Program-made: the position numbers and the translations under genes
Shown here: positions 1 through 7,814 of the stretch, in pieces
How positions within the stretch are numbered: position 1 is the first letter of the stretch
How the letters are laid out: each line of letters starts with the position of its first letter
Assembly (NCBI RefSeq): GCF_020615385.1
Contig: NZ_JAJAVB010000014.1
Location: 93,710 to 157,709 of the forward strand
Source: Jiella soli
GTDB taxonomy: Bacteria > Pseudomonadota > Alphaproteobacteria > Rhizobiales > Rhizobiaceae
DNA: 64,000 nt
Direction: 5' to 3'
Notes under the pieces: model-generated
Told to the model about the DNA's origin: nothing
Databases searched by the model: none
Seen by the model: the letters and a program-made list of their open reading frames with translations, nothing else

Positions 1-62
1 GCCTTGGCGGTCTCTCCGGACAGGGCGGCATTGTCGTGTTCGGCGATGAGTAGCGTGGTCAT
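1..62 (-). CDS. etfA: Electron transfer flavoprotein subunit alpha (5' end only)
   Basis: Only the first 20 codons lie in the window. They read MTTLLIAEHDNAALSGETAK, the typical N-terminus of the FAD-binding alpha subunit of the electron transfer flavoprotein, which passes electrons from acyl-CoA and other dehydrogenases to ETF-ubiquinone oxidoreductase. A good ribosome site (AAGGAG) lies 5 bases before the ATG. The gene starts 19 bases after the etfB stop, so the two subunits are co-transcribed. Identification rests on the N-terminal motif and on the etfB neighbour. Confidence 0.9.
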   Translation of the reverse strand, partial: MTTLLIAEHDNAALSGETAK

Positions 63-81
63 ATCGTTCTCCTTCGCCGTC

Positions 82-831
82 TTAAAGGACGCCGGCTTCG
101 TTCTTCAGCTTGTCGACCAGCTCGTCGACGGAAGCGACCTTGACGCCGCCTTCGCGCTTCTTCGGCTCGGCCGTGCCGAGCACCTCCAGCCGCGGCGAGA
201 TGTCGACGCCCATCTCCTCCGGCGTCTTCTCGGCGATCGGCTTCTTCTTCGCCTTCATGATGTTGGGCAGCGAGGCGTAGCGCGGTTCGTTGAGCCGGAG
301 GTCCGTCGTCACGATCGCCGGCAACTTCAGGTCCACCGTCTGCAGCCCGCCATCGACCTCGCGCGTCACCTTGGCCCGTCCGTCCGTGAGTTCCACCTTG
401 TTGGCGAAGGTGCCCTGGCTCCAGCCCAGCAACGCGGCGAGCATCTGTCCGGTCTGGTTGCAGTCGTCGTCGATCGCCTGCTTGCCGAGGATGACGAGAT
501 CGGGCTTCTCCTCTTCCACCACGCCCTTCAGGAGCTTGGCGACGGCGAGCGGCTCGACGATCTGGTCGGTCTTCACGAGCACGCCGCGATCGGCGCCCAT
601 GGCGAGCGCGGTGCGGATCGTCTCCTGGGACTGCTGCGGCCCGACCGACACGGCGATCACCTCGCTCGCGCTTCCCGCCTCCCTGAGCCGGATCGCCTCC
701 TCGACGGCGATCTCGTCGAACGGGTTCATGCTCATTTTGACATTGGCGAGCTCGACACCGGAGCCGTCGGCCTTCACCCGGATCTTCACATTGTAGTCGA
801 CGACCCGCTTGACAGCGACGAGAACTTTCAT
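82..831 (-). CDS. etfB: Electron transfer flavoprotein subunit beta
   Basis: This 249-residue protein has the usual length of the AMP-binding beta subunit of the soluble ETF heterodimer, which carries electrons from fatty-acid and amino-acid dehydrogenases to ETF:ubiquinone oxidoreductase. It begins [19 protein letters not shown]. It carries the family signature near residues 185-205 ([20 protein letters not shown]), including the recognition loop that docks on partner dehydrogenases. The start was set at the MKVLVAVKR methionine because the upstream in-frame extension is proline/arginine-rich and unlike the family. The partner etfA follows 19 bases later, so the two form an operon. Confidence 0.97.
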   Translation of the reverse strand: MKVLVAVKRVVDYNVKIRVKADGSGVELANVKMSMNPFDEIAVEEAIRLREAGSASEVIAVSVGPQQSQETIRTALAMGADRGVLVKTDQIVEPLAVAKLLKGVVEEEKPDLVILGKQAIDDDCNQTGQMLAALLGWSQGTFANKVELTDGRAKVTREVDGGLQTVDLKLPAIVTTDLRLNEPRYASLPNIMKAKKKPIAEKTPEEMGVDISPRLEVLGTAEPKKREGGVKVASVDELVDKLKNEAGVL

Positions 832-1050
832 GGGTCCCAAATTCTCCCTCGGCGGCCCCGCGGCGGGGCCTGATCTCAATCTGGCGCCGTTTTGGCGCGA
901 AAACCGGCATGTTGGCAAATCGTGGCCGCCATCAACGGAGAGCGGCGCAATCGATCGGCGCGGGGACCGAAAGGACGGTCACCTTGAACCGTCAGCTTGT
1001 GGCCCCGGAGCAGCGCGCTTTCAAGCCCCTGCGCGCCGGCCACGTTCCGG

Positions 1051-1758
1051 CTACGCTCCGTCCCGGCCGGCGGCCGGCCGGTCGAACAGGCGCACGCCGC
1101 GCTGGCGCAGGACCAGCGTCATCAGGGCACCGGCCACCATCCCGCCGGCATGGGCGGCATAGGAGACGTCGTCGCCGCCGGTCGCGAGCGAGACGAACTG
1201 CATGACGATCCAGGCCGCGAGCAGCAGCCAGGCCGGCAGGGTCAGCGGTATGCGCCCGAAGGCGAGCACCCAGATCCACACCCGGGGATGCAGCATCAGA
1301 TAGGCGACCACCACGGCCGAAACCGCGCCGGAGGCCCCGAGCAGCGTCGCCTCGGAACCTGGAAACAGGAACTGGTGGGCAAAGGCCCCGGCCGCGGCTG
1401 CCGCGAGATAGAAGATCAGGAAGCGCAGATGGCCGAAGGCGTCCTCGACATTGTCGCCGAAGACCCAGAGGAAGAGCATGTTGCCGGTGATGTGCCAGAA
1501 GTCGAGATGCAGGAAGGAATAGGTGAGGTAGTTCGCCCAGTCCGGCACCATGCGATAGGCCGGCGGCAGGGCGACCGCGCCATTGGCGACCGCCGGGATG
1601 AAGCCGTAGGAGATCTCGAAGGAGGAGACGATGGCGCCGGTCTCGCCGGTCACCTTCGCGAACAGGAAGACCAGGACGTTGACTACGATCAGCCCGACGG
1701 TGACGTATTGAAAGCGGATCCGCTTCAGCCGGTTGACGTCGTAGAAGGGAACGAACAC
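1051..1758 (-). CDS. Rhomboid family intramembrane serine protease
   Basis: A 235-residue inner-membrane protein with about six hydrophobic segments. It has the complete rhomboid signature: H84, H89 and N93 in the TM2 region (SFLHLDFWHITGN), the catalytic serine in GASGA (Ser143), and the catalytic histidine in AAHAGG (His203). Rhomboids cleave transmembrane substrates within the bilayer; the substrate here is unknown. The gene lies between the cobalamin adenosyltransferase gene and etfB on the same strand, with gaps of 119 and about 220 bases, so it may have its own promoter. All catalytic residues are present, so it should be an active protease. Confidence 0.92.
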   Translation of the reverse strand: MFVPFYDVNRLKRIRFQYVTVGLIVVNVLVFLFAKVTGETGAIVSSFEISYGFIPAVANGAVALPPAYRMVPDWANYLTYSFLHLDFWHITGNMLFLWVFGDNVEDAFGHLRFLIFYLAAAAAGAFAHQFLFPGSEATLLGASGAVSAVVVAYLMLHPRVWIWVLAFGRIPLTLPAWLLLAAWIVMQFVSLATGGDDVSYAAHAGGMVAGALMTLVLRQRGVRLFDRPAAGRDGA

Positions 1759-1877
1759 GAGCGGCGCACCATCGTCATTCGGCGCGCCGCGACCGGCCGC
1801 CCGTCATCCGACAGAGACGGCGGGACGGGCGCTGCGTCAATCGAAAAGCGACCGGAGCATCGGCGTGTCCGGCTCGC

Positions 1878-2450
1878 TCACCGGCTGCCGCCGGGCACCC
1901 AGAGAACCTCCGCCCGTCCCTCGTCATTGGCGATGCGGGCGGCGACGAAGAGGTGGTCCGACAGCCGGTTGACGTAGCGCAGCGCTGATGGCGCCACCGC
2001 CTCGCCCTCCTTGGCCGAAAGGGCCACCATCAGCCGCTCGGCCCGCCGCGCAACCGTGCGGGCGTGGTGGAGATGGGTCGCGGCAGGCGAACCGGCCGGC
2101 AGGACGAAGGATTTGAGCGGAGCCAGCCTTTCGTTCATCCGGTCGATCTCGGCCTCCAGCCGCTCGACCTGGGATTCCAAGATCTTCAGGGGCTCGTAGC
2201 CAAGCGGCTCGCCGGTCTCCGGCGTCGCCAACTCGGCGCCGAGATCGAAGAGCTCGTTCTGGATGCGGGCGAGCTTGTCCCCGAGATCGCCATCCGCATG
2301 GAGACGGACGAGGCCGAGAACCGCGTTGAGCTCGTCCACGGTGCCGATCGCCTCAAGGCGAAGGTCGGCCTTCGAGCGCCGCGGGCCGCTCGCGAGGCCG
2401 GTTTCGCCGGCGTCGCCCGTCTTGGTGTAGATCCTGTTCAGCCTGACCAT
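1878..2450 (-). CDS. Cob(I)yrinic acid a,c-diamide adenosyltransferase, PduO type
   Basis: This 190-residue protein transfers the adenosyl group of ATP to cob(I)alamin or its precursors, giving coenzyme B12. The N-terminal ATP-binding signature TKTGDAGETGLASG (about residues 9-22) is diagnostic of the PduO/ATR family. The C-terminal helix contains the conserved RYVNRLSDHLFVAARIAN region. The start was chosen at MVRLNRIYTKTGD, which fits family length; the longer frame upstream adds 29 atypical residues. It is a cytosolic trimer in known homologues. It sits in a minus-strand series with the HIG1-like protein upstream and rhomboid and etfBA downstream, an order I recall from other Rhizobiales. 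Confidence 0.93.
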   Translation of the reverse strand: MVRLNRIYTKTGDAGETGLASGPRRSKADLRLEAIGTVDELNAVLGLVRLHADGDLGDKLARIQNELFDLGAELATPETGEPLGYEPLKILESQVERLEAEIDRMNERLAPLKSFVLPAGSPAATHLHHARTVARRAERLMVALSAKEGEAVAPSALRYVNRLSDHLFVAARIANDEGRAEVLWVPGGSR

Positions 2451-2572
2451 GGTTCCCTCCGATTCCGGCGGAGACATAGCCGGGTCGGCGATGCGGGGCA
2501 AAGGACGGAGGCGACACGACGCCGAAGCCGTGCGCAAAGGCCGCTACTTATCGGTCCGCCCTGCCCCGCGGC

Positions 2573-2764
2573 CTAATGCTTGGCCAAAAGCAGCACGCCG
2601 ACGATGAGTATCACCGCGAGCCCCTGCAGCATGACGCGGGCGCGCATCAGCTTCTGCGAGGTATTGCCCGACCCGCCGCGCATCATGTTCCACAGTCCGG
2701 CGGCGAGGACGCCGGCCGTCACGAGCATCACGGCGAGGGCAAGGAAGGTCAGAAGGGAGGACAT
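2573..2764 (-). CDS. HIG1-domain-like twin transmembrane protein
   Basis: A 63-residue protein with two hydrophobic helices (about residues 4-26 and 44-61) joined by a short basic loop, MMRGGSGNTSQKLMRARV. The loop sequence and size match the short alphaproteobacterial 'twin transmembrane' proteins related to the hypoxia-induced HIG1 domain. Mitochondrial HIG1 proteins associate with respiratory complexes; the bacterial role is not established. It is the first gene of the run leading to the adenosyltransferase and ETF genes, so a link with respiration or electron transfer is plausible but inferred only from position. Confidence 0.8.
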   Translation of the reverse strand: MSSLLTFLALAVMLVTAGVLAAGLWNMMRGGSGNTSQKLMRARVMLQGLAVILIVGVLLLAKH

Positions 2765-2894
2765 GCCGTGCTTTCGTCGGTTTCAGTGGATCGGTCATGC
2801 ATGACCGACATATAGGCGGATTCGAGCCGAACGCGATGTCGGAGGCCCCTCGCAATCCGCTGATCGCCTCGCCCGAAAAGGATCTGGTCATGAA

Positions 2895-2981
2895 TGGTGC
2901 GGGTGGTCGGACTCGAACCGACACTCTGTCACCAGAAACGGATTTTGAGTCCGTCGCGTCTACCGGTTCCGCCACACCCGC
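2895..2981 (-). tRNA. tRNA-Leu (anticodon CAA)
   Basis: Read on the minus strand, the gene starts GCGGGTGTGGCGGAA and ends CACCCGCACCA, giving a perfect 7-bp acceptor stem with an encoded CCA. The T-loop sequence appears as GGTTCGAGTCC. The anticodon loop reads ACTCAAAATCC with anticodon CAA, which decodes UUG. The long variable arm expected of a leucine tRNA is present, and total length is 87 bases. Confidence 0.95.
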
Positions 2982-3396
2982 CTGTCGCCGCCGACACTGT
3001 CACAACCTCGAACCGTGAGGCCGTTTCGGCAGTGCGGACGCCTTCGTCCGTTCGCGGCGCAGGCCCGGCAAGACGCCCCTTTCGGCAAGCGCCTCACGGC
3101 TGACGACCGCTTACCCCCGCCGGCCAAGCGGGGTCTCGGATCGGCGGCGACTATAGCCGCAAAGCCTCGCCGGTCAATCCGGCTTTCCTGCCAAAGCCTT
3201 CGGGAGCGGGACCGCCGCCCGCTGGCGCCCTCCCCTAGAAAAGCCCGTCCGGCAAAGCCCGTCCGGCATTGCCCGGCGCGCGAAGGCGAGTTGTGGCCAC
3301 GAGATCGCGGCGGCGCGATCGCATTGCCTTCTGCCGCGCTTCGCCGTAAGCCGCGTGCCGAGCGCCTCCGATCCACGCAAATTTGCGACCCCCATC
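2982..3396. other. Intergenic region between tRNA-Leu and the YqaA-family gene
   Basis: About 415 bases without a convincing gene. It must carry the divergent promoters for the tRNA and for the YqaA-family gene. Short open frames here have no family resemblance and no convincing ribosome site. I see no repeat or strong hairpin. Confidence 0.5.
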
Positions 3397-3978
3397 ATGC
3401 TTCGCCGCCTCTACGACCGGGTCATGTCGCTCGCCGCCACCCGCCATGCCGAACGCGCGCTGGCGGCCATTTCCTTCATCGAGAGCTCCGTCTTCCCGAT
3501 CCCGCCGGACGTGCTCCTCATCCCGATGGTCATCGCCGACCGGCGCAACTGGCTCCGCCTCGGTCTCGTCTGCACGCTCGGCTCCGTGCTCGGGGCCTTT
3601 CTCGGCTATGCGATCGGCGCCGTCTTCTTCGATCTCGTCGGCCAGCCGATCCTCGACTTCTACGGGGCAGGGGATAAATTCGCCGAGCTCGGCGCGCGCT
3701 ACAACGCGTGGGGCGGCTGGGCGGTCTTGTTCGCCGCGCTGACGCCGTTTCCCTACAAGGTGATCACCATCTTTTCCGGCGTTACCGGCCTTAACCTCGT
3801 GATCTTCACCCTGGTCTCGATCGTCGGGCGCGGCGCGCGGTTCCTCCTGATTGCCTGGCTGCTCAGCCTGTTCGGCGCGCCGATCCAGCGCTTCATCGAG
3901 CGCTATCTCGGCCTCCTCTTCACCGCATTCATGGTGCTTCTCATCGGCGGCTTCCTCGCCCTGCGTTTTCTGTTCTGA
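3397..3978 (+). CDS. YqaA/DedA (SNARE-associated/VTT) family membrane protein
   Basis: A 193-residue integral membrane protein. It carries the family hallmarks ERALAAISFIESSVFPIPPD, with conserved glutamate and the PIPPD motif (about residues 19-38), and a later conserved PFPYKVITIFSG segment (about 120-131). VTT/DedA proteins are half-size transporters or flippases, linked in other bacteria to lipid carrier recycling and membrane homeostasis; the substrate cannot be read here. The ATG at 3397 was preferred to one 14 codons upstream because it starts just before the conserved helix. The dsbB gene follows 12 bases downstream, so the two are probably co-transcribed. Confidence 0.88.
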   Translation: MLRRLYDRVMSLAATRHAERALAAISFIESSVFPIPPDVLLIPMVIADRRNWLRLGLVCTLGSVLGAFLGYAIGAVFFDLVGQPILDFYGAGDKFAELGARYNAWGGWAVLFAALTPFPYKVITIFSGVTGLNLVIFTLVSIVGRGARFLLIAWLLSLFGAPIQRFIERYLGLLFTAFMVLLIGGFLALRFLF

Positions 3979-3990
3979 CGGAGTTCAGTG

Positions 3991-4533
3991 ATGGCCAACA
4001 CGGCAATGACCGATCGCTTAGCCCGGCCCACCGGATCGCGCCAGACCATGGCCGCGACCTTTCTCCTGGTCGGGATGATCGTGACGGTGGGCGGCGCGCT
4101 CCTGTTCGAACATGTCGGCGGCTACATTCCCTGCGCGCTCTGCCTCAAGGAGCGGATTCCCTATTATGTCGGCATCCCGATCGCCTTCTGTGCCGCGGTC
4201 GCGGCGGCGGGCCGGGCGCCGGCGCTCCTCACGCGGACCCTCATTCTCCTGATCGGGCTGATCATGCTCTATTCGCTCTACCTCGCCGTCTACCATGCCG
4301 GGGTGGAGTGGCACTTCTGGGCAGGTCCGACCGACTGCGCCTCGGTCGGCGGGGCGGACCTTTCGACCGGCAATCTGCTCGACGAGATCGACCGCATCCA
4401 TCCGCCGTCCTGCGACGCGGCTGCCGGACGCTTTCTCGGACTTTCCTTCGCGGGCTGGAACGCTGTCGCCTCGGCGATCTTCGCCGCGGTCGCGCTGCGG
4501 TCAGCCATCGCCCGGCCGGGCCGCATGGGCTGA
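3991..4533 (+). CDS. dsbB: Disulfide bond formation protein B family
   Basis: A 180-residue inner-membrane protein with four hydrophobic helices. It reoxidises DsbA and passes the electrons to quinone. The first catalytic pair is C48-A-L-C51, at the periplasmic end of helix 1. The second periplasmic loop holds Cys116 and Cys141, as expected for the DsbB electron relay. A GTG codon directly before the ATG could also be used. It follows the YqaA-family gene by 12 bases and converges on the DUF3095 gene. A thioredoxin-fold DsbA-type lipoprotein, a possible partner, is encoded far away at 43.6-44.4 kb. Confidence 0.92.
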   Translation: MANTAMTDRLARPTGSRQTMAATFLLVGMIVTVGGALLFEHVGGYIPCALCLKERIPYYVGIPIAFCAAVAAAGRAPALLTRTLILLIGLIMLYSLYLAVYHAGVEWHFWAGPTDCASVGGADLSTGNLLDEIDRIHPPSCDAAAGRFLGLSFAGWNAVASAIFAAVALRSAIARPGRMG

Positions 4534-4549
4534 TCGGCCGGCCCGACCG

Positions 4550-5797
4550 TCAGACGCCGGGGCGCCTACTCTCGTCGGGCGGCGCCGCGGGCCGGTGCAG
4601 CGCCATCGCCGCGGCCGCCGCATAGCCGCCCATCGCCCCGTCGACGAAATGGACATGGTCCGAGCGGCCGGCCGAGGGCACGAAGCAGGTCATCAGCGCG
4701 CTCTCCTGCCGGTGGAACCCGGTCATGGCAATGCCGTCGGCCTCCGCCAGACGCAGCCGCGCCTCGATCCGGTCGGCGAGCGCCGGCGAACAGTCGAGCG
4801 TCATGCGCAGGCCGTCGTCGAACTTGCGGAAGTCGGAATTGGCGACGAGCTGCGCGCGATAGCGCTCCGGGTCGAATCCGCCGATCGACCGCCGGCTCTT
4901 GAAGATGAGATGGGCGAAAAGCGTCCGCACCGCCACCACGATGCGCGACTGCCAGAGCGGCCGCCGGCTGGCAGCTCCCGACGTGCGCGCCTCGATCTCC
5001 AGTCCGGCCGGCGGCCATTGCTGCGGGGGCCCGTCCGGCGGCACCGGGCTTGCCGTGGCCGCATCGCCGGCGAGCGTCAGAAGATCCTGGATCAGCGCGG
5101 CGAATGCTGCATCCTGCGGCACGCGGGCCGGCAGCACGATCAGCGAGAGGATCAGCCCGTTGCGCGCCGAGATCGGCGAGAACCGGCAGGAGAGGCCGGC
5201 AAGGTCCGGCCGGCCTGCCCCCGGCGGCGCCGGAGGAATCGCATAGCGGCCGGCCTTCATCTCGGCCTCCGCGAAGGCGATCCCGCCGCCGCTGAACATC
5301 GCATAGGAAACGTCCGGCGAGGGAGAGAAGCGGGACAGGCGCACGTCCCGCCCGGCCGCGCGGATCTCGGCGATAGGCACACAGGCGATGCGCAGCGTGA
5401 AGCCGAACATGTCGCGCGCCCAGCCGGCAACGGCCGCCATCGCCTCCCGGGCAAGCTCCGCCGTTCCGGCCGGCAGCGCGAAACCGGCGCCGTCGCCGCC
5501 GAACACGAAGGGGAAATCGCGGCCGGCCAAACCGTTGGAGACGGCGGCGATCACCGCCGCCGCGACGGTGTTCACCTCCTTGTAGCGACCCGCGACCACC
5601 GCGTCCGTCGAGCGTTCGATGTCAGCGACGCCGACGATCCAGTCGTGCGGGATCGGACGATAGGCGGTATCGTCGCCGACCCGCGAGAAGTCGGTGAAGA
5701 GGCGGAGGCCATCGTAGAAGCCGAGGCCGTCCTCGGGGCCTGCCTCCCCTCGGCCCAGCCGTCCCGGCCGAAAACTCTCGCTTGCGATCGCGTCCAT
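4550..5797 (-). CDS. DUF3095 family protein, possible nucleotide-cyclase-like enzyme
   Basis: A 415-residue protein matching the DUF3095 family. The N-terminal half has GVADIERSTDAVVAGRYKEV (Asp59) followed by FVFGGDGAGFALP (Asp102). This pair resembles the two metal-binding aspartates and the GGDGA-type loop of class III nucleotidyl cyclases and GGDEF enzymes. I infer a cyclase-like fold; activity is not established. The start MDAIASES was chosen because the 112-residue upstream extension is arginine-rich and not conserved-looking. No membrane segment is evident. It converges on dsbB with a 16-base gap and appears monocistronic. Confidence 0.82.
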   Translation of the reverse strand: MDAIASESFRPGRLGRGEAGPEDGLGFYDGLRLFTDFSRVGDDTAYRPIPHDWIVGVADIERSTDAVVAGRYKEVNTVAAAVIAAVSNGLAGRDFPFVFGGDGAGFALPAGTAELAREAMAAVAGWARDMFGFTLRIACVPIAEIRAAGRDVRLSRFSPSPDVSYAMFSGGGIAFAEAEMKAGRYAIPPAPPGAGRPDLAGLSCRFSPISARNGLILSLIVLPARVPQDAAFAALIQDLLTLAGDAATASPVPPDGPPQQWPPAGLEIEARTSGAASRRPLWQSRIVVAVRTLFAHLIFKSRRSIGGFDPERYRAQLVANSDFRKFDDGLRMTLDCSPALADRIEARLRLAEADGIAMTGFHRQESALMTCFVPSAGRSDHVHFVDGAMGGYAAAAAMALHRPAAPPDESRRPGV

Positions 5798-6025
5798 CGG
5801 CGTCGTGCTCCGTCCAGCGATCGACCGCGCGTGCGGGATCGTTAGCTGCCTGAAGATAAGGTCAGGCGGAGAGTTGCGAAAGATGGCGCACGGCGGGTTG
5901 AATCTTGCTCGAAACGGCTCGCGCGAGCGTGAGATGGGCGTCAGATGCCGCCGGAGATGACGGAAGGGAGCATTCGGGCGCCCATAGACGCGCCAACGGG
6001 ATCGTGATGCGAACGCCAGGACGTT

Positions 6026-6063
6026 AGAGCATCGGGCGACGAATCGGCATGGCTCGATGCTCT
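6026..6063. repeat. Intergenic palindrome with AGAGCATCG/CGATGCTCT arms
   Basis: A perfect 9-bp inverted repeat, AGAGCATCG at 6026-6034 and CGATGCTCT at 6055-6063, separated by 20 bases. Similar GCATCG-ended palindromes occur at 7756-7798 and 20100-20144. It looks like a short dispersed intergenic palindrome of the REP/RIME kind known in Rhizobiales. Confidence 0.6.
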
Positions 6064-6088
6064 CGATCTCCTTGGTGGCGCGCCGGGT

Positions 6089-6127
6089 GGCCGAAAAACC
6101 GGTTTCCACTTTTTCGCCCGGCGCTCT
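6089..6127. repeat. Rhizobiales-type intergenic element around AAACCGGTTT
   Basis: The 10-bp perfect palindrome AAACCGGTTT (6096-6105) sits inside a segment whose minus strand reads GAAAAAGTGGAAACCGGTTT, followed by a GGCC stretch. From memory this resembles a common dispersed intergenic element of Rhizobiales genomes. It may be one unit with the palindrome just before it. Confidence 0.5.
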
Positions 6128-6241
6128 AGGCAAGACGCAGGATCTTCGGCTGCCGGGAATCTTCGATCGGCGGGAAGGGACTGAACGCGGATGATCGCCG
6201 CGGCCGCGCAGATGGCCCGGCCGGTCATCCGGAGGGCCGGG

Positions 6242-6802
6242 TCATTCCGGATCGAGTTCGGAATCCCAGTAGAGATAGTCGAGCCAGCTCTCGTGCAGAT
6301 AGTTCGGCGGGAACAGCCGGCCATTGTTGTGGAGATCGTGGACCGTCGGCTGGAAGGGCTTCTGCTGCGGGATCATGCCCGCGACCTTCGGCATCAGGCC
6401 GCCCTTCTTCAGATTGCAGGGGGAGCAGGCGGCGACGACGTTTTCCCAGGTGGTCAGGCCGCCCTTCGAGCGCGGGACCACGTGGTCGAAGGTCAGTTCG
6501 TGCGGCGAGCCGCAATACTGGCACTGGAAGCGGTCGCGCAGGAAGACGTTGAAGCGGGTGAAGGCGGGGTGCCGGGCTGGCTTGACATAGGTTTTGAGGC
6601 AGACGACGGAGGGCAGGCGCATCGAATAGGTCGGACTTCGCACCGCCCGCTCGTATTCGGCCAGGATCGTCACCCGGTCGAGGAACACCGCCTTGATCGC
6701 GTCCTGCCAGGACCAGAGCGAAAGCGGGTAGTAGCTCAGCGGCCGGAAATCGGCGTTGAGGACGAGGGTTGGGGATAAGTCCTGGGTTACGGCTATCGTC
6801 AC
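6242..6802 (-). CDS. HNH endonuclease
   Basis: A 186-residue protein with a C-terminal HNH nuclease domain: CQYC (residues 94-97), FDHVVPRSKGG (Asp106-His107) and CSPCNLKKG (Cys126, Cys129, Asn130). The four cysteines form a structural zinc site and the histidines and asparagine the metal-dependent active site. The N-terminal half (VLNADFRPLSYYPLSLWSWQ) is the conserved companion region of this widespread single-copy family, whose role is unknown. The GTG at 6802 was chosen because AAGGAG stands six bases upstream; an ATG seven codons earlier is the alternative. No restriction-modification genes are nearby, so it is not obviously a defence nuclease. Confidence 0.9.
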   Translation of the reverse strand: MTIAVTQDLSPTLVLNADFRPLSYYPLSLWSWQDAIKAVFLDRVTILAEYERAVRSPTYSMRLPSVVCLKTYVKPARHPAFTRFNVFLRDRFQCQYCGSPHELTFDHVVPRSKGGLTTWENVVAACSPCNLKKGGLMPKVAGMIPQQKPFQPTVHDLHNNGRLFPPNYLHESWLDYLYWDSELDPE

Positions 6803-6895
6803 CGAAGTCTCCTTGACTCCCATACTGCCGAAGCATTCTGGCGCGGACTATCGTGCTCTATCGTGTCGCCTTTGTGAAGCCTGGAGATTGAGCCA

Positions 6896-7642
6896 TCACA
6901 GGGACTTGGGGCGCTCCCGCTCCGGCCTTGCGGCAGCGGGTGTTGAAGAAGCTGTGGATAACGCCGATTCGCCGCGCCCGTTTCCGGCTTCCGCCGCCGC
7001 CGCCGGCTGCGGCGCCGCGTCGCGGCGGGTGATCGCGGCGTAATAGGCCCAGAACAGCCGCGCGGCGACGGCCCGGTGCGGCGTCCATACCTCGGCGAGC
7101 GCGGCAAGCGCCTTCGCGGCCGGCCGCCGCTCCAGGCCGAAGGCATGGGCGACCCCCACCTGAAGGGCGAGATCGCCGGCTGGAAAGACGTCCGGGTGGC
7201 CGGCACAGAAGAGCAAATAGCATTCGGCCGTCCAGACGCCGATGCCGTGGACGGCGGCAAGCTCGGCCACGGCGTCCTGCGCACTCGCCGCCTCGACGCG
7301 GGCAAAGTCGAGCCGACCGTCGCGGACCGCCTCGGCGAGCGCGCGGATCGTGCGGCACTTGCCGCGCGACAGGCCGGCGGCGCGGTAGACGTCGTCCTCC
7401 GCCGCCAGCATCGCCGCAGGGTCGGAAAGGTCGAGCGCCGCGGAAAACCGACTGAGGATCGCCGCCGCGCTCGCCTTAGAGACCTGCTGGGCGACGACGA
7501 TGCCGCAGAGGCCGGCAAGGCCGCCGGCGCTGCGCCGCAGCGGCACCGGGCCGGCCGCCGCCATGACCGGCAGAAGGCGCGGGTCGGCCTGCCCGAGCGC
7601 GCCCAGCGCAGCAGCGACGTCGCTGTCGGTTTCGATCGTCAT
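6896..7642 (-). CDS. DNA-3-methyladenine glycosylase, AlkA/HhH-GPD family
   Basis: A 248-residue base-excision repair enzyme. The helix-hairpin-helix AAVHGIGVWTAECYLLF (about residues 129-145) is followed by HPDVFPAGDLALQVG with the catalytic aspartate Asp157. There is no lysine at the position used by bifunctional glycosylases, so it should be monofunctional and remove alkylated purines. No N-terminal Ada-like domain and no iron-sulfur cysteines are present. The start MTIETDSD was chosen on family length; methionines about 11 and 58 codons upstream are possible but add arginine-rich sequence. The last 45 residues are alanine-rich. It lies divergent from gluQ. Confidence 0.88.
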   Translation of the reverse strand: MTIETDSDVAAALGALGQADPRLLPVMAAAGPVPLRRSAGGLAGLCGIVVAQQVSKASAAAILSRFSAALDLSDPAAMLAAEDDVYRAAGLSRGKCRTIRALAEAVRDGRLDFARVEAASAQDAVAELAAVHGIGVWTAECYLLFCAGHPDVFPAGDLALQVGVAHAFGLERRPAAKALAALAEVWTPHRAVAARLFWAYYAAITRRDAAPQPAAAAEAGNGRGESALSTASSTPAAARPERERPKSL

Positions 7643-7755
7643 CAGATCCGTCCGGCCATGTTCATCGCCCATTCTGGGTCTAGGTCGGCACTCGAGTCGA
7701 GAGCGTCTCGCGTCGGATTTGCCGGCAAAGGACGCCCGTAAACTGTTGAGACATC

Positions 7756-7798
7756 GCATCGAACCGGCCGCGAATCGAAACCGCGGCCGGTGCGATGC
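7756..7798. repeat. 17-bp-arm inverted repeat upstream of gluQ
   Basis: The left arm (7756-7772, GCATCGAACCGGCCGCG) pairs with the right arm (7782-7798, CGCGGCCGGTGCGATGC) with one A-G mismatch and a 9-base loop. It lies 17-60 bases before the gluQ start. If transcribed it would form a very stable hairpin in the leader; it may also be a copy of the GCATCG intergenic palindrome family. Confidence 0.65.
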
Positions 7799-7814
7799 AG
7801 CGGGATTGGATTCG

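Larger units (their letters stand above)
5798..6241. other. Intergenic region with palindromic repeats
   Basis: This 444-base gap between the DUF3095 gene and the HNH gene contains no credible gene. It holds the imperfect palindromic elements listed separately (6026-6063 and 6089-6127) and presumably the DUF3095 promoter. Confidence 0.55.

Noticed and set aside
6242..6802. HNH nuclease as part of a restriction or defence island
   Set aside because: No methyltransferase, helicase or other defence gene is adjacent; the family is a widespread single-copy core gene.
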